This document shows positions 7,290 to 13,782 of a DNA stretch of 18,159 nt, one piece after another. A model generated the notes under the pieces. That model worked only from the letters and a program-made list of their open reading frames with translations, did not search any database and was not told where the DNA came from. The position numbers and the translations under genes are program-made. The DNA comes from JABCZZ01 sp964454545 (GTDB lineage Bacteria > Pseudomonadota > Alphaproteobacteria > Rickettsiales > JABCZZ01). The stretch lies in assembly GCA_964454545.1 (NCBI GenBank), contig CAYVTI010000045.1, forward strand, positions 1-18,159, written 5' to 3'. Numbering within the stretch: position 1 is the first letter of the stretch; each line of letters starts with the position of its first letter.

Positions 7290-7697
7290 TCACTGACTTC
7301 CCGACTTCTTCATTCCTATGGGCAGCCTGACCGGTTTTCCATCCTTCACGCAGACGATGGTAACCTCAAGGCACGCCAGTATTTTTTCATCACGTTTTAT
7401 CGTCTGTTCAATTTTCATACGCACTTTGCCGGCTTCTTGCAAGCAGGTTTCTATTACAATCATGTCATCAAGGCGCGCAGGGGAGATAAAATCGGCCTGC
7501 ACGTTTCTCACGACAAAATACAGGCCTTCTGAAGCTGCGAGTTTCGACTGCTCAATCCCATTGTTCCTGAGCCATTCGGTGCGTGCGCGCTCCGCGAATT
7601 TGAGGTAATTGGCGTAATATACGATGCCTCCGGCATCGGTGTCCTCGTAGTAGACCCGGTACGATTCGGTATATGTCTGGCTCAGTGTGCGGCGCAT
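7290..7697 (-). CDS. ybgC: YbgC, Tol-Pal-associated acyl-CoA thioesterase (hotdog fold)
   Basis: The 135-residue product is a 4-hydroxybenzoyl-CoA thioesterase-type hotdog enzyme, normally first in tol-pal operons. It hydrolyses acyl-CoAs in vitro; its link to Tol function is known mainly by association. The motif YYEDTDAGGIVYYANYLKF holds the catalytic aspartate (D21 by position). FAERARTEWLR and the later DFISPARLDD are also family features. Length matches the family. The gene is divergent from the DUF2155 gene across a 68-nt spacer that must hold its promoter. TATAGT on the minus strand (7727-7732) is a plausible -10 element. Confidence 0.96.
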   Translation of the reverse strand: MRRTLSQTYTESYRVYYEDTDAGGIVYYANYLKFAERARTEWLRNNGIEQSKLAASEGLYFVVRNVQADFISPARLDDMIVIETCLQEAGKVRMKIEQTIKRDEKILACLEVTIVCVKDGKPVRLPIGMKKSGSQ

Positions 7698-7746
7698 AAT
7701 CCAAGGATGAGGAAAATCTTGACTCTACTATACATGGCGATCAGAA

Positions 7747-7762
7747 CTATGTTATAACATAG
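7747..7762. promoter_or_regulatory. Perfect 16-bp palindrome in the ybgC / DUF2155 divergent spacer
   Basis: CTATGTTATAACATAG is exactly self-complementary. It lies 3 nt upstream of the DUF2155 ATG and about 50 nt upstream of the ybgC ATG, close to where the -35 of the minus-strand TATAGT (7727-7732) would fall. It occupies the ribosome-binding position of the DUF2155 gene, which shows no normal Shine-Dalgarno. An operator for a dimeric regulator or an RNA hairpin that blocks initiation are both possible. The palindrome is certain; the role is inference. Confidence 0.4.
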
Positions 7763-7765
7763 AGT

Positions 7766-8329
7766 ATGCGTAGATATATCATTTTTTTGGCGATGTGCAT
7801 GGCGCTCGTTCCCCTGTGCGCTGTGGCGGTGGCCGTGCAGGAATCCGAGGGCGTGGTCGAGGAGCCCGAAGGCGACGATGCGATCGTGTTCGGCCCCACG
7901 AAGGAAGATATGAAACGGGATGCGAAGGCGGAGCGGAAGGAGAACGATCAGAAGGAGCAGGGCCTTCAGAATTCGCCCCCGCCGGATAAAAAGGACGGTG
8001 ACAGCCTTGAGCCGGGTTATGGCATTGTCGTGCTGCAGGGGCTTAACAAAGTCACCGCGCATATGTCAAAAATAGAGGCGGTCATCGGCAGCACGGTGCG
8101 CTTCGGGACGCTTGAGATTGTGGCGCGCAGCTGCTGGAAGTCGGCGCCCGGGGACCAGCCGGAAAATGCGGCGTTGCTCGAAATATATGAAATTAAGCAG
8201 GGCGCTCCTCCGGGCAGGATATTCTCCGGCTGGATGTTTTCTTCAAGCCCGGGGCTTTCTTCCCTTGAGAATCCGTTTTATGATATCACCGTAGTGAAAT
8301 GCGAACGCCAGGAGGGCGGCAAGCTATGA
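7766..8329 (+). CDS. Exported DUF2155-family protein of unknown function
   Basis: The 187-residue product has an N-terminal hydrophobic signal segment (about residues 4-23). A low-complexity acidic/basic linker (about 25-80) follows, then a C-terminal domain matching DUF2155. Family-typical strings are VVLQGLNKVTAHMSKIEAVI, GSTVRFGTLEIVARSCW, and FSGWMFSSSPGLSSLENPFY ending in DITVVKC. DUF2155 proteins are common in Alphaproteobacteria and uncharacterised; two conserved cysteines (in ARSCW and VVKC) could form a disulfide in the periplasm. The stop overlaps the ftsX start as ATGA (8326-8329), so the two are translationally coupled, suggesting a division or envelope role. Family call is confident; function is unknown. 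Confidence 0.88.
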   Translation: MRRYIIFLAMCMALVPLCAVAVAVQESEGVVEEPEGDDAIVFGPTKEDMKRDAKAERKENDQKEQGLQNSPPPDKKDGDSLEPGYGIVVLQGLNKVTAHMSKIEAVIGSTVRFGTLEIVARSCWKSAPGDQPENAALLEIYEIKQGAPPGRIFSGWMFSSSPGLSSLENPFYDITVVKCERQEGGKL

Positions 8330-9345
8330 ACCTGTTCCGGTCCAACCATGTGAAGTTTTACGATGTGGGCAGCAATGCAAGTCCCGTGCCGCCCGATATG
8401 TCCGAGCGCAGGAAGGATTTCGCCGTTACCCTGCTCAAAGGCGTCTACATACTGCTGGCGCGCACGTCCCGAATCGGCCATGATGCCGACATTGCGCTGG
8501 CGCGCGATGAAGCGACCCGTTTTCTTCCCTGGATTATCGCGCTCATGGTGTATCTCGCGGCCCTGGTGCTCGCTGGCAGCTTCACCCTCAACCACACTAT
8601 CACCGCCGGGCACAGCGCCCGCGTCCAGACGTTTTCGGTGCACCTGCCGCATGCGGCGGATAAGGAGCGCGATGCAAGCGATAAGGTCGTCGCGCTTCTT
8701 AAAGGCACCGCAGGCGTCGAGGATGCGCAATTGGTAAGCAGCAAGCATATAGAGGAACTGGTGGAACCGTGGTTCGGCAAGGGCAATATCATAGGCAGCC
8801 TGCCGCTTCCCGTGATTATCGACGCGAAGCTTAAAGCTGGGGATACGGTGGATTATGACGCGCTCAAGACCAAGCTACAGGCTGTGGCGCCGGGCGCCAG
8901 CATTGACGATCACAAAAAATGGGTGGCGCAGTTTTCCACTTTCATCAAGGCCATGCAGATGACCTTGGTATTCATCGCCATACTCATCATTGTGACGACG
9001 GCCTCTATTGTGATTTTCGCCTGTAAGACCTCGCTTAAAATCCACCGCAATACGGTGAACCTGCTGCATCGCCTCGGGGCATTCGATACGTATATCGCCG
9101 CCCAGTTTCAGAACTATGCCGCGCTTATTACGCTGAAGGGATCCTTTATCGGCAGCGGCATCGCAGGCATTACATTGCTTGCGCTGCATTTTACCGCCTA
9201 CCATCTTGATTCCCCGTTATTTCCGACATTTGTCTTTTCCCTGCCGCACTGGCTGATCCTGTTCGGTCTTCCGCTTATCATGAGCGCGCTTGCCTTTCTG
9301 GCCGTGCGCATGTCGGTCTTAAAAAGCCTGCGCAGATACTGCTGA
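8326..9345 (+). CDS. ftsX: FtsX, cell-division ABC transporter-like permease
   Basis: FtsX pairs with the ATPase FtsE and transmits its cycle to periplasmic peptidoglycan hydrolase activation at the septum. The 339-residue product has a cytoplasmic N-terminus, a first span at about 68-88, and a large extracytoplasmic domain (about 90-210). Three C-terminal spans follow, starting at MTLVFIAILIIVTTASIVIF. The segment KTSLKIHRNTVNLLHRLGA between spans is FtsX-like. The start at 8326 is preferred over the in-frame ATG at 8299 because AGGAGGG (8310-8316) is at good spacing and gives the ATGA overlap with the DUF2155 gene. ftsE is not adjacent. GmhB begins 3 nt after the stop. Confidence 0.9.
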   Translation: MNLFRSNHVKFYDVGSNASPVPPDMSERRKDFAVTLLKGVYILLARTSRIGHDADIALARDEATRFLPWIIALMVYLAALVLAGSFTLNHTITAGHSARVQTFSVHLPHAADKERDASDKVVALLKGTAGVEDAQLVSSKHIEELVEPWFGKGNIIGSLPLPVIIDAKLKAGDTVDYDALKTKLQAVAPGASIDDHKKWVAQFSTFIKAMQMTLVFIAILIIVTTASIVIFACKTSLKIHRNTVNLLHRLGAFDTYIAAQFQNYAALITLKGSFIGSGIAGITLLALHFTAYHLDSPLFPTFVFSLPHWLILFGLPLIMSALAFLAVRMSVLKSLRRYC

Positions 9346-9348
9346 TAT

Positions 9349-9900
9349 ATGAAGCTGGTGCTCATTGATCGTGACGGGGTGATTAACGAGGAAATTCCGG
9401 GTTATGTGAAATCACCGGAAGAACTTGCTATCATGCCGCAGGCCCTCGATGCGCTGGCGTTATTTAAAAAAGCGGGATTTACCTGCGTGGTCATCACCAA
9501 CCAGTCGGTGGTGGGGCGCGGCATTATCACCGCAGATGCGCTGGACGGAATACATGATGTCCTTAAAAAGGCGGCGGAAAAAAAAGGAGGATGCATAGCC
9601 GAAGTCTTAAGCTGCCATGATCATCCGAATCGAGCGACGGACAGGCGCAAGCCCGGTCCCGGCATGCTGTTCGAGGCGATGGAAAAATATAACGCCACAC
9701 CGCAGGAAACGATATTCATCGGCGATGCGCTCACGGATCTGGAGGCAGCGTACAGGGCCGGGTGCAGGCGCTGTCTCGTCATGACAGGGAAGGGACGTGA
9801 GACGGCGCGTCATATCCCTGAATATCTTCAGCCTGTGATGATATGCACGGATATGCTGGATGCCGCGAGGAAGATTGCAAGGAAAGGCTCTAGGTGCTAG
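9349..9900 (+). CDS. gmhB: D-glycero-D-manno-heptose-1,7-bisphosphate 7-phosphatase-like HAD hydrolase (GmhB family)
   Basis: GmhB removes the 7-phosphate in the ADP-heptose route that feeds LPS core synthesis. The 183-residue HAD-IIIA enzyme shows LIDRDGVIN with both catalytic aspartates (D7 and D9), TNQSVVGRG, the lysine motif RRKPGPGM and the metal-site motif FIGDALTDLEAA. Compared from memory with the E. coli enzyme, the loop SCHDHPNRATDRRKPGPGM keeps the first Cys and a His but lacks the later Cys-x-Cys that completes the structural zinc site. It could therefore be a zinc-free GmhB or a related sugar-phosphate or histidinol-phosphate phosphatase. It lies directly behind ftsX, within an envelope gene run; no other heptose genes are in the window. 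Confidence 0.8.
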   Translation: MKLVLIDRDGVINEEIPGYVKSPEELAIMPQALDALALFKKAGFTCVVITNQSVVGRGIITADALDGIHDVLKKAAEKKGGCIAEVLSCHDHPNRATDRRKPGPGMLFEAMEKYNATPQETIFIGDALTDLEAAYRAGCRRCLVMTGKGRETARHIPEYLQPVMICTDMLDAARKIARKGSRC

Positions 9901-9911
9901 AAATTAAGGGA

Positions 9912-9974
9912 CAAGGGATCAGGGCTGTAGGTTGGTATCTCATTAATCCCTATTCCCTAACCCCTGTTCCCTTG
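9912..9974. repeat. G-rich/C-rich imperfect inverted repeat with G-quadruplex pattern
   Basis: CAAGGGATCAGGG (9912-9924) pairs with CCCTGTTCCCTTG (9962-9974) with one mismatch. On the minus strand the right part reads GGG-N4-GGGG-N3-GGG-N4-GGG (9948-9971), which fits the four-tract G-quadruplex pattern. The plus strand near 9908-9924 has three GGG runs. It occupies most of the 93-nt gmhB-ydcF spacer. It may be a dispersed repeat or affect transcription between the two genes. No T run follows, so it is not a standard terminator. Confidence 0.5.
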
Positions 9975-9993
9975 CTCTCATTTCTGACATATT

Positions 9994-10581
9994 ATGAAGC
10001 TACGCCACCTGATTTATATATGCCTGCTCGTTCTTGCCCTGTGGGGGGCGGGGCTGTTCTGGTTTATCTCAAATATTCCCAACCAGCCGGAAAATGACAC
10101 GGTCAATACCGATGCCATTGTCGTCCTCACCGGCGGAGGACTCAGGATGGAACGGGGATTTGAACTGCTGGCCGCAGGGCGCGCGCCGAAGATGTTTGTC
10201 TCAGGCGTGGAGGACGGCGTGACGATTACTTCCTTGTTGCGCAACAAGGATTATAAAAGCTTTGCAGGCAAGGTATCGCCTGCAAGCGTCACGCTTGGCC
10301 ATAAGGCGCGCAGCACCACCGGCAATGCCAGTGAAATTGCTGAATGGGTGGCGCAGGAGAATGTCAGAAGCATCCGCCTTGTTACCGGCAATTACCATAT
10401 GCCGCGCAGCATTAATGAGATCCATCAGGCGGCGCCAAAGCTTATCATCATCCCCGAACCGGTGTTTCCGAAGCATTTCGAGGACAACAGGTGGTGGCAG
10501 TTCAGCGACGGCATCCGGCTGGTGATATCGGAATACGATAAATATATGGTGCGGGTGGTTTTACAGAGCTTCGGCAATTGA
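9994..10581 (+). CDS. YdcF/ElyC/SanA-like DUF218 membrane-anchored protein
   Basis: The 195-residue product has one N-terminal span (about residues 6-26), placing a DUF218 domain in the periplasm. Visible DUF218 features are DAIVVLTGGGLRMERGFELL, APKMFVSGV, a segment with STTGNASEIAEWV, and VTGNYHMPRS. DUF218 proteins include ElyC and SanA, linked to envelope polymer metabolism and drug sensitivity, but the biochemical reaction is not settled. In many alphaproteobacteria, as I recall, a gene of this family follows ftsX; here gmhB separates them. The spacer before it holds a G-rich inverted repeat. Family call is good; role is inference. Confidence 0.85.
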   Translation: MKLRHLIYICLLVLALWGAGLFWFISNIPNQPENDTVNTDAIVVLTGGGLRMERGFELLAAGRAPKMFVSGVEDGVTITSLLRNKDYKSFAGKVSPASVTLGHKARSTTGNASEIAEWVAQENVRSIRLVTGNYHMPRSINEIHQAAPKLIIIPEPVFPKHFEDNRWWQFSDGIRLVISEYDKYMVRVVLQSFGN

Positions 10582-10584
10582 TTG

Positions 10585-10613
10585 TTGCAATGTAAGAAGA
10601 AAGTGCGTATTAG
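10585..10613 (+). promoter_or_regulatory. Candidate sigma70-type promoter of ndk
   Basis: TTGCAA (10585-10590) and TATTAG (10608-10613) are separated by 17 nt and lie just after the ydcF stop, about 33 nt upstream of the ndk ATG. A start point near 10620 would leave a short leader carrying the AGGGGAA ribosome site. This is a pattern match only. Confidence 0.4.
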
Positions 10614-10645
10614 ACTTCCCAATAAAAAATTGACAGGGGAACACA

Positions 10646-11068
10646 ATGGCCAAACAACGCACGCTTTCCATTATAAAGCCTGATGCAACGGAACGTAACC
10701 TGACCGGCAAGATCAATACTTATTTTGAAACGAAGGGATTGCGTATCGTTGCCCAGAAACGCCTGCGTCTGAGCAGGGATCAGGCACAGCAGTTCTACAT
10801 CGTCCACAAGGAACGCCCTTTCTACAACGAGCTGGTGGGTTATATGATTTCCGCTCCCGTGGTCGTGCAGGTGCTGGAAGGGGAAAACGCCGTGCTTAAG
10901 AACCGTGAGATCATGGGCGCGACCAATCCTGCCAATGCAGAGCCGGGGACCGTCCGTAAGGACTTCGCCGAATCCATCGAGCGCAACTCGGTGCATGGAT
11001 CGGATTCGCTCGAGAACGCCGATAAGGAAATCCGGTTCTTTTTCAGTGATATGGAAATAACCGGATAA
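10646..11068 (+). CDS. ndk: Nucleoside diphosphate kinase
   Basis: Ndk moves the gamma-phosphate between nucleoside triphosphates and diphosphates via a phospho-histidine, balancing NTP and dNTP pools in the cytosol. The 140-residue length is standard. The N-terminus holds LSIIKPDAT with Lys11, and NREIMGATNPANAEPGTVR and the active-site motif NSVHGSDS with His117 are intact. The ATG is preceded by AGGGGAA. The gene ends 16 nt before the stop of the convergent entericidin-like gene, too little room for a terminator. Confidence 0.98.
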   Translation: MAKQRTLSIIKPDATERNLTGKINTYFETKGLRIVAQKRLRLSRDQAQQFYIVHKERPFYNELVGYMISAPVVVQVLEGENAVLKNREIMGATNPANAEPGTVRKDFAESIERNSVHGSDSLENADKEIRFFFSDMEITG

Positions 11069-11084
11069 TAGCTACACTTCAGAT

Positions 11085-11213
11085 CTACCGGATTGCTTTC
11101 TGGGTGGTAGTCGCGGCACTGGAGATGTCTTCGCCCATCCCTTTGAACGTATTGCATGCCGCTATAATAAGGGGCAACGACATTACCATAATGACAAAAG
11201 CAACTTTTCTCAT
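11085..11213 (-). CDS. Entericidin-like small lipoprotein (42 residues)
   Basis: Translating the minus strand from the ATG at 11213 gives 42 residues ending in TAG. There is a basic start (MRKV), a hydrophobic signal of about 15 residues, and a lipobox LIIAAC with the acylated cysteine at residue 20. The mature part begins CNTFKGMGEDISSAA and ends TTTQKAIR. The ACNTxxGxGxDI pattern is the signature of the entericidin EcnA/EcnB family, small membrane lipoproteins known in E. coli as an antidote/toxin pair. Many genomes carry single copies of unknown role. AAAGGG upstream is a weak ribosome site and a good promoter match precedes it. It is convergent with ndk and divergent from hom. No second ecn copy was seen nearby. 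Confidence 0.85.
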   Translation of the reverse strand: MRKVAFVIMVMSLPLIIAACNTFKGMGEDISSAATTTQKAIR

Positions 11214-11236
11214 AATTACCCTTTTACTTATGTAAT

Positions 11237-11265
11237 TTGGGTGCATAATAAGTGAAGCTTAATAA
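11237..11265 (+). promoter_or_regulatory. Candidate promoter of hom-glpX
   Basis: TTGGGT (11237-11242) and TAATAA (11260-11265) are separated by 17 nt. A start point about 7 nt downstream would fall only about 8 nt before the hom ATG, giving a nearly leaderless message, in keeping with the lack of a Shine-Dalgarno there. The -35 match is weak. Confidence 0.25.
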
Positions 11266-11273
11266 AAATACAA
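11245..11273 (-). promoter_or_regulatory. Candidate sigma70-type promoter of the entericidin-like gene
   Basis: On the minus strand TTGTAT (11273-11268) and TATTAT (11250-11245) are 17 nt apart, about 31 nt upstream of the small lipoprotein ATG. Start of transcription near 11238 would give a leader of about 25 nt with AAAGGG. It overlaps the hom upstream region, so the two genes' promoters would be interlocked. Pattern match only. Confidence 0.4.
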
Positions 11274-11279
11274 ATTGAA

Positions 11280-12572
11280 ATGCATAGACCATTGAACGTA
11301 GCCATTGCGGGCCTCGGCACTGTCGGCGGCGGGACGCTGAAGATTTTGCAGAAGAATGCAGGCCTGTTGGAAGAGCGCTCAGGCCGTGCGATAAATGTGG
11401 TTGCGGTTCTTTCTCGCAATGAGAGCAGGAAGAAACAACTGGATATAACATCGGCTAAATGGGCTTTCTCGGCGGAAGACCTGATAAACACTCCTGATCT
11501 CGATGTGGTGGTAGAGCTGATAGGCGGGTCGGAAGGCATTGCGAAAACGCTTGTCGAGTCCGCGCTCAAGAACGGAAAGCATGTGGTGACCGCCAACAAG
11601 GCGCTGATCGCCCATCATGGGATTGAGCTTGCAAAGCTTGCGGAGAAACACCATGCCGTGCTGGCTTATGAGGCGGCAGTGGCGGGTGGCATCCCGGTGA
11701 TAAAGACGTTGCGCGAAGGGCTTGCCGCCAATCATTTCAGCAATATTGCGGGAATTCTTAACGGCACCTGCAACTATATCCTCACCTCCATGCAGGAGGA
11801 GAAAAAGGATTTTGCTGAGGCGCTTGCTGAGGCGCAGCGCATCGGTTATGCCGAAGCCGATCCGTCGTTCGATATTGACGGCGTGGATACCGCGCATAAG
11901 CTTGCGATCATCACAGGCCTTGCCTATGGCTGCCCGCCGGACATAAAAGCAGTTCATGTTGAGGGTATAAGGCGCATATCCACGCTCGACATGGAGTTTG
12001 CCGATCAGTTGGGCTATACCATAAAGCTGCTTGGCATTTCCGCCCGCACGGAAGGCGGCATATTGCAGCGCGTGCACCCTTGCATGGTGGATAAATTATC
12101 CCCTATCGGGCGCGTCAGCGGAGCCTATAACGGTGTCATCATCGAGGGCGATTCGGTCGGGCGCATTACCCTTGAGGGCAGAGGAGCGGGCGAATTTCCC
12201 ACCGCCTCGGCGGTCGTGAGCGACATCATGGATATCGCGCGCGGGGCAGCGTACAGGCCGTTCACCATCCCGGTGGAAAAGATGAAGAAGCTGTCCGCCG
12301 CTTCTATGGATACGCTGAAATCGTCCTATTACCTGCGGCTTGCGGTGGTAGATAAACCCGGCGTGCTTGCGGCCATCACCGGTATTTTCCGTGACGAAGG
12401 GATTTCCGTCGGCTCCTGCATCCAGCATTCGCGCAAACCCGGAGAAAAAGTGCAGATTGTCATCACCACGCATGAAACAGTTGAACTTGCAATGCAGAAT
12501 GCGTTAAAGTCGTTAACCGGAATTGACGCGGTTATCGAGCCACCTCATATGATAAGGATAGAAAACCTATGA
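11280..12572 (+). CDS. hom: Homoserine dehydrogenase with C-terminal ACT domain
   Basis: Hom reduces aspartate semialdehyde to homoserine, the branch toward threonine, methionine and isoleucine. The 430-residue monofunctional enzyme begins with the NAD(P)-binding GLGTVG loop (residues 11-16). It continues with VVTANKALI (K107), the catalytic-domain strings GILNGTCNYILT and EADPSFDIDGVDTAHKLAI (K207 at the expected catalytic lysine), then an ACT domain from about residue 352 (LRLAVVDKPGVLAAIT). The ACT domain usually mediates feedback by threonine. The start matches the family N-terminus, though no Shine-Dalgarno is visible. Its last four bases overlap the glpX start. The aspartate family link to the neighbouring aatA is functional only, not positional. 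Confidence 0.97.
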   Translation: MHRPLNVAIAGLGTVGGGTLKILQKNAGLLEERSGRAINVVAVLSRNESRKKQLDITSAKWAFSAEDLINTPDLDVVVELIGGSEGIAKTLVESALKNGKHVVTANKALIAHHGIELAKLAEKHHAVLAYEAAVAGGIPVIKTLREGLAANHFSNIAGILNGTCNYILTSMQEEKKDFAEALAEAQRIGYAEADPSFDIDGVDTAHKLAIITGLAYGCPPDIKAVHVEGIRRISTLDMEFADQLGYTIKLLGISARTEGGILQRVHPCMVDKLSPIGRVSGAYNGVIIEGDSVGRITLEGRGAGEFPTASAVVSDIMDIARGAAYRPFTIPVEKMKKLSAASMDTLKSSYYLRLAVVDKPGVLAAITGIFRDEGISVGSCIQHSRKPGEKVQIVITTHETVELAMQNALKSLTGIDAVIEPPHMIRIENL

Positions 12573-13582
12573 CCAGGATAGCCAAGACCCATGCTTATTC
12601 GGAGAGCCTTACGATGGATCGCAATTTTGCCCTCGAGGCGGTGCGCGTTACGGAAGCTGCGGCGCTTGCCGCTTCGCGCCTCATGGGGTGCGGCAAGGAA
12701 AAGGATGCTGATCAGGTCGCGGTCAACGCCATGCGCGAAGCGCTGAACGGCCTCACCATCAATGGGACCGTAGTCATCGGGGAAGGCGAGCGTGACAAGG
12801 CGCCCATGCTCTATATCGGCGAAAAAGTGGGAACCGGGAACGGTCCTGCAGTGGATATCGCGCTCGATCCGCTGGAAGGCACGACGCTCTGCGCGACTGG
12901 TGGCCCCAATTCGCTTGCGGTGGTGGCGATGGCGGAGAAAAACGGCTTTCTCCACGCGCCGGATGTCTATATGAACAAGATTGCGGTGGGCGGCGGATTG
13001 CCGGACGGCGTTATTGATCTGGATGATTCCCCGTCCACGAACCTCAAACGTCTTGCGAAAGCGAAAAAATGTGAAATCTCTGATTTGGTGGTGTGCATCC
13101 TGAACCGTCCGCGCCACGCGGAAATCATCGCGAAAGTTCGCGAAGCGGGTGCGCGCATTCAGCTGATAACGGATGGCGATGTAGCAGGCGTTATCGCAAC
13201 CTCGCGTGAAAATACCGGCATTGATATGTATATGGGCATCGGCGGCGCGCCGGAAGGCGTGCTTGCGGCGGCGGCGCTGCGTTGCATCGGCGGGCAGTTC
13301 CAGGGACGTTTGCTGTTTAATGACGAGGACGAAAAAGCGCGTGCGAAACGCATGGGAATCGAGGATCTTAACCGCAAGTATACGTTGATGGAACTCGCGA
13401 GCGGGCAGGACGTCATGTTCGCGGCTACCGGCGTAACGGACGGCTCCATGCTGCGCGGAGTTCGCCGTTTCCCTGGAGGCGCTTATACGCATTCCATCAT
13501 CATGCGTTCGCGCACCGGCACTGTAAGGGTGATTGAGGCGGAACATAATTTCGTGCGTAAGACCTGGGTGGATTCCAAATAG
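12569..13582 (+). CDS. glpX: Class II fructose-1,6-bisphosphatase (GlpX)
   Basis: GlpX hydrolyses fructose-1,6-bisphosphate to fructose-6-phosphate for gluconeogenesis; related enzymes also take sedoheptulose-1,7-bisphosphate. The 337-residue protein has the lithium-sensitive phosphatase-fold metal motifs IGEGERDKAPML and VDIALDPLEGTT. It also shows GGPNSLAVVAMAEK, ITDGDVAGVI and GIGGAPEGVLAAAALRCIGG, all typical of GlpX. It begins within the ATGA overlap with hom, with purine-rich AAGGATAG upstream; Met16 (12614) is a less likely start. hom-glpX adjacency is frequent in Alphaproteobacteria. No clear terminator was found after it. Confidence 0.97.
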   Translation: MTRIAKTHAYSESLTMDRNFALEAVRVTEAAALAASRLMGCGKEKDADQVAVNAMREALNGLTINGTVVIGEGERDKAPMLYIGEKVGTGNGPAVDIALDPLEGTTLCATGGPNSLAVVAMAEKNGFLHAPDVYMNKIAVGGGLPDGVIDLDDSPSTNLKRLAKAKKCEISDLVVCILNRPRHAEIIAKVREAGARIQLITDGDVAGVIATSRENTGIDMYMGIGGAPEGVLAAAALRCIGGQFQGRLLFNDEDEKARAKRMGIEDLNRKYTLMELASGQDVMFAATGVTDGSMLRGVRRFPGGAYTHSIIMRSRTGTVRVIEAEHNFVRKTWVDSK

Positions 13583-13740
13583 CACAAAATTATCATGCCA
13601 TTTGCGCGGCGCGGAGATATTCCCGTTATTTCTATGCTGTTGTTAAGATAAAATATTCAGGTTATTTAGGCGCATGAGTTAATGAATCCCTCGGATTTTA
13701 ACTAAATTTTAATTATTTAGATGATTTTTCCGAAAATTAT

Positions 13741-13748
13741 GCTATAGT
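13741..13748 (+). promoter_or_regulatory. Extended -10 promoter element upstream of carD
   Basis: The bases T-G-C-TATAGT (13740-13748) form a TGn-extended -10 hexamer in a strongly AT-rich stretch, 35 nt before the carD ATG. No good -35 hexamer is visible at 17 nt, which is common for extended -10 promoters. The rest of the 200-nt glpX-carD spacer (13583-13739) shows no ORF or hairpin worth listing. Confidence 0.5.
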
Positions 13749-13782
13749 ACGCCTCATCTCAACTAGCAGGGGTATTCCAAAT

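Noticed and set aside
8299..8325. Earlier ATG for ftsX
   Set aside because: The ATG at 8326 has a strong AGGAGGG at good spacing and overlaps the preceding stop as ATGA; the earlier one lacks a ribosome site.
12545..13585. 346-residue minus-strand open frame
   Set aside because: It is antisense to glpX across its full length, with codon-bias mirror composition and no recognisable motif.
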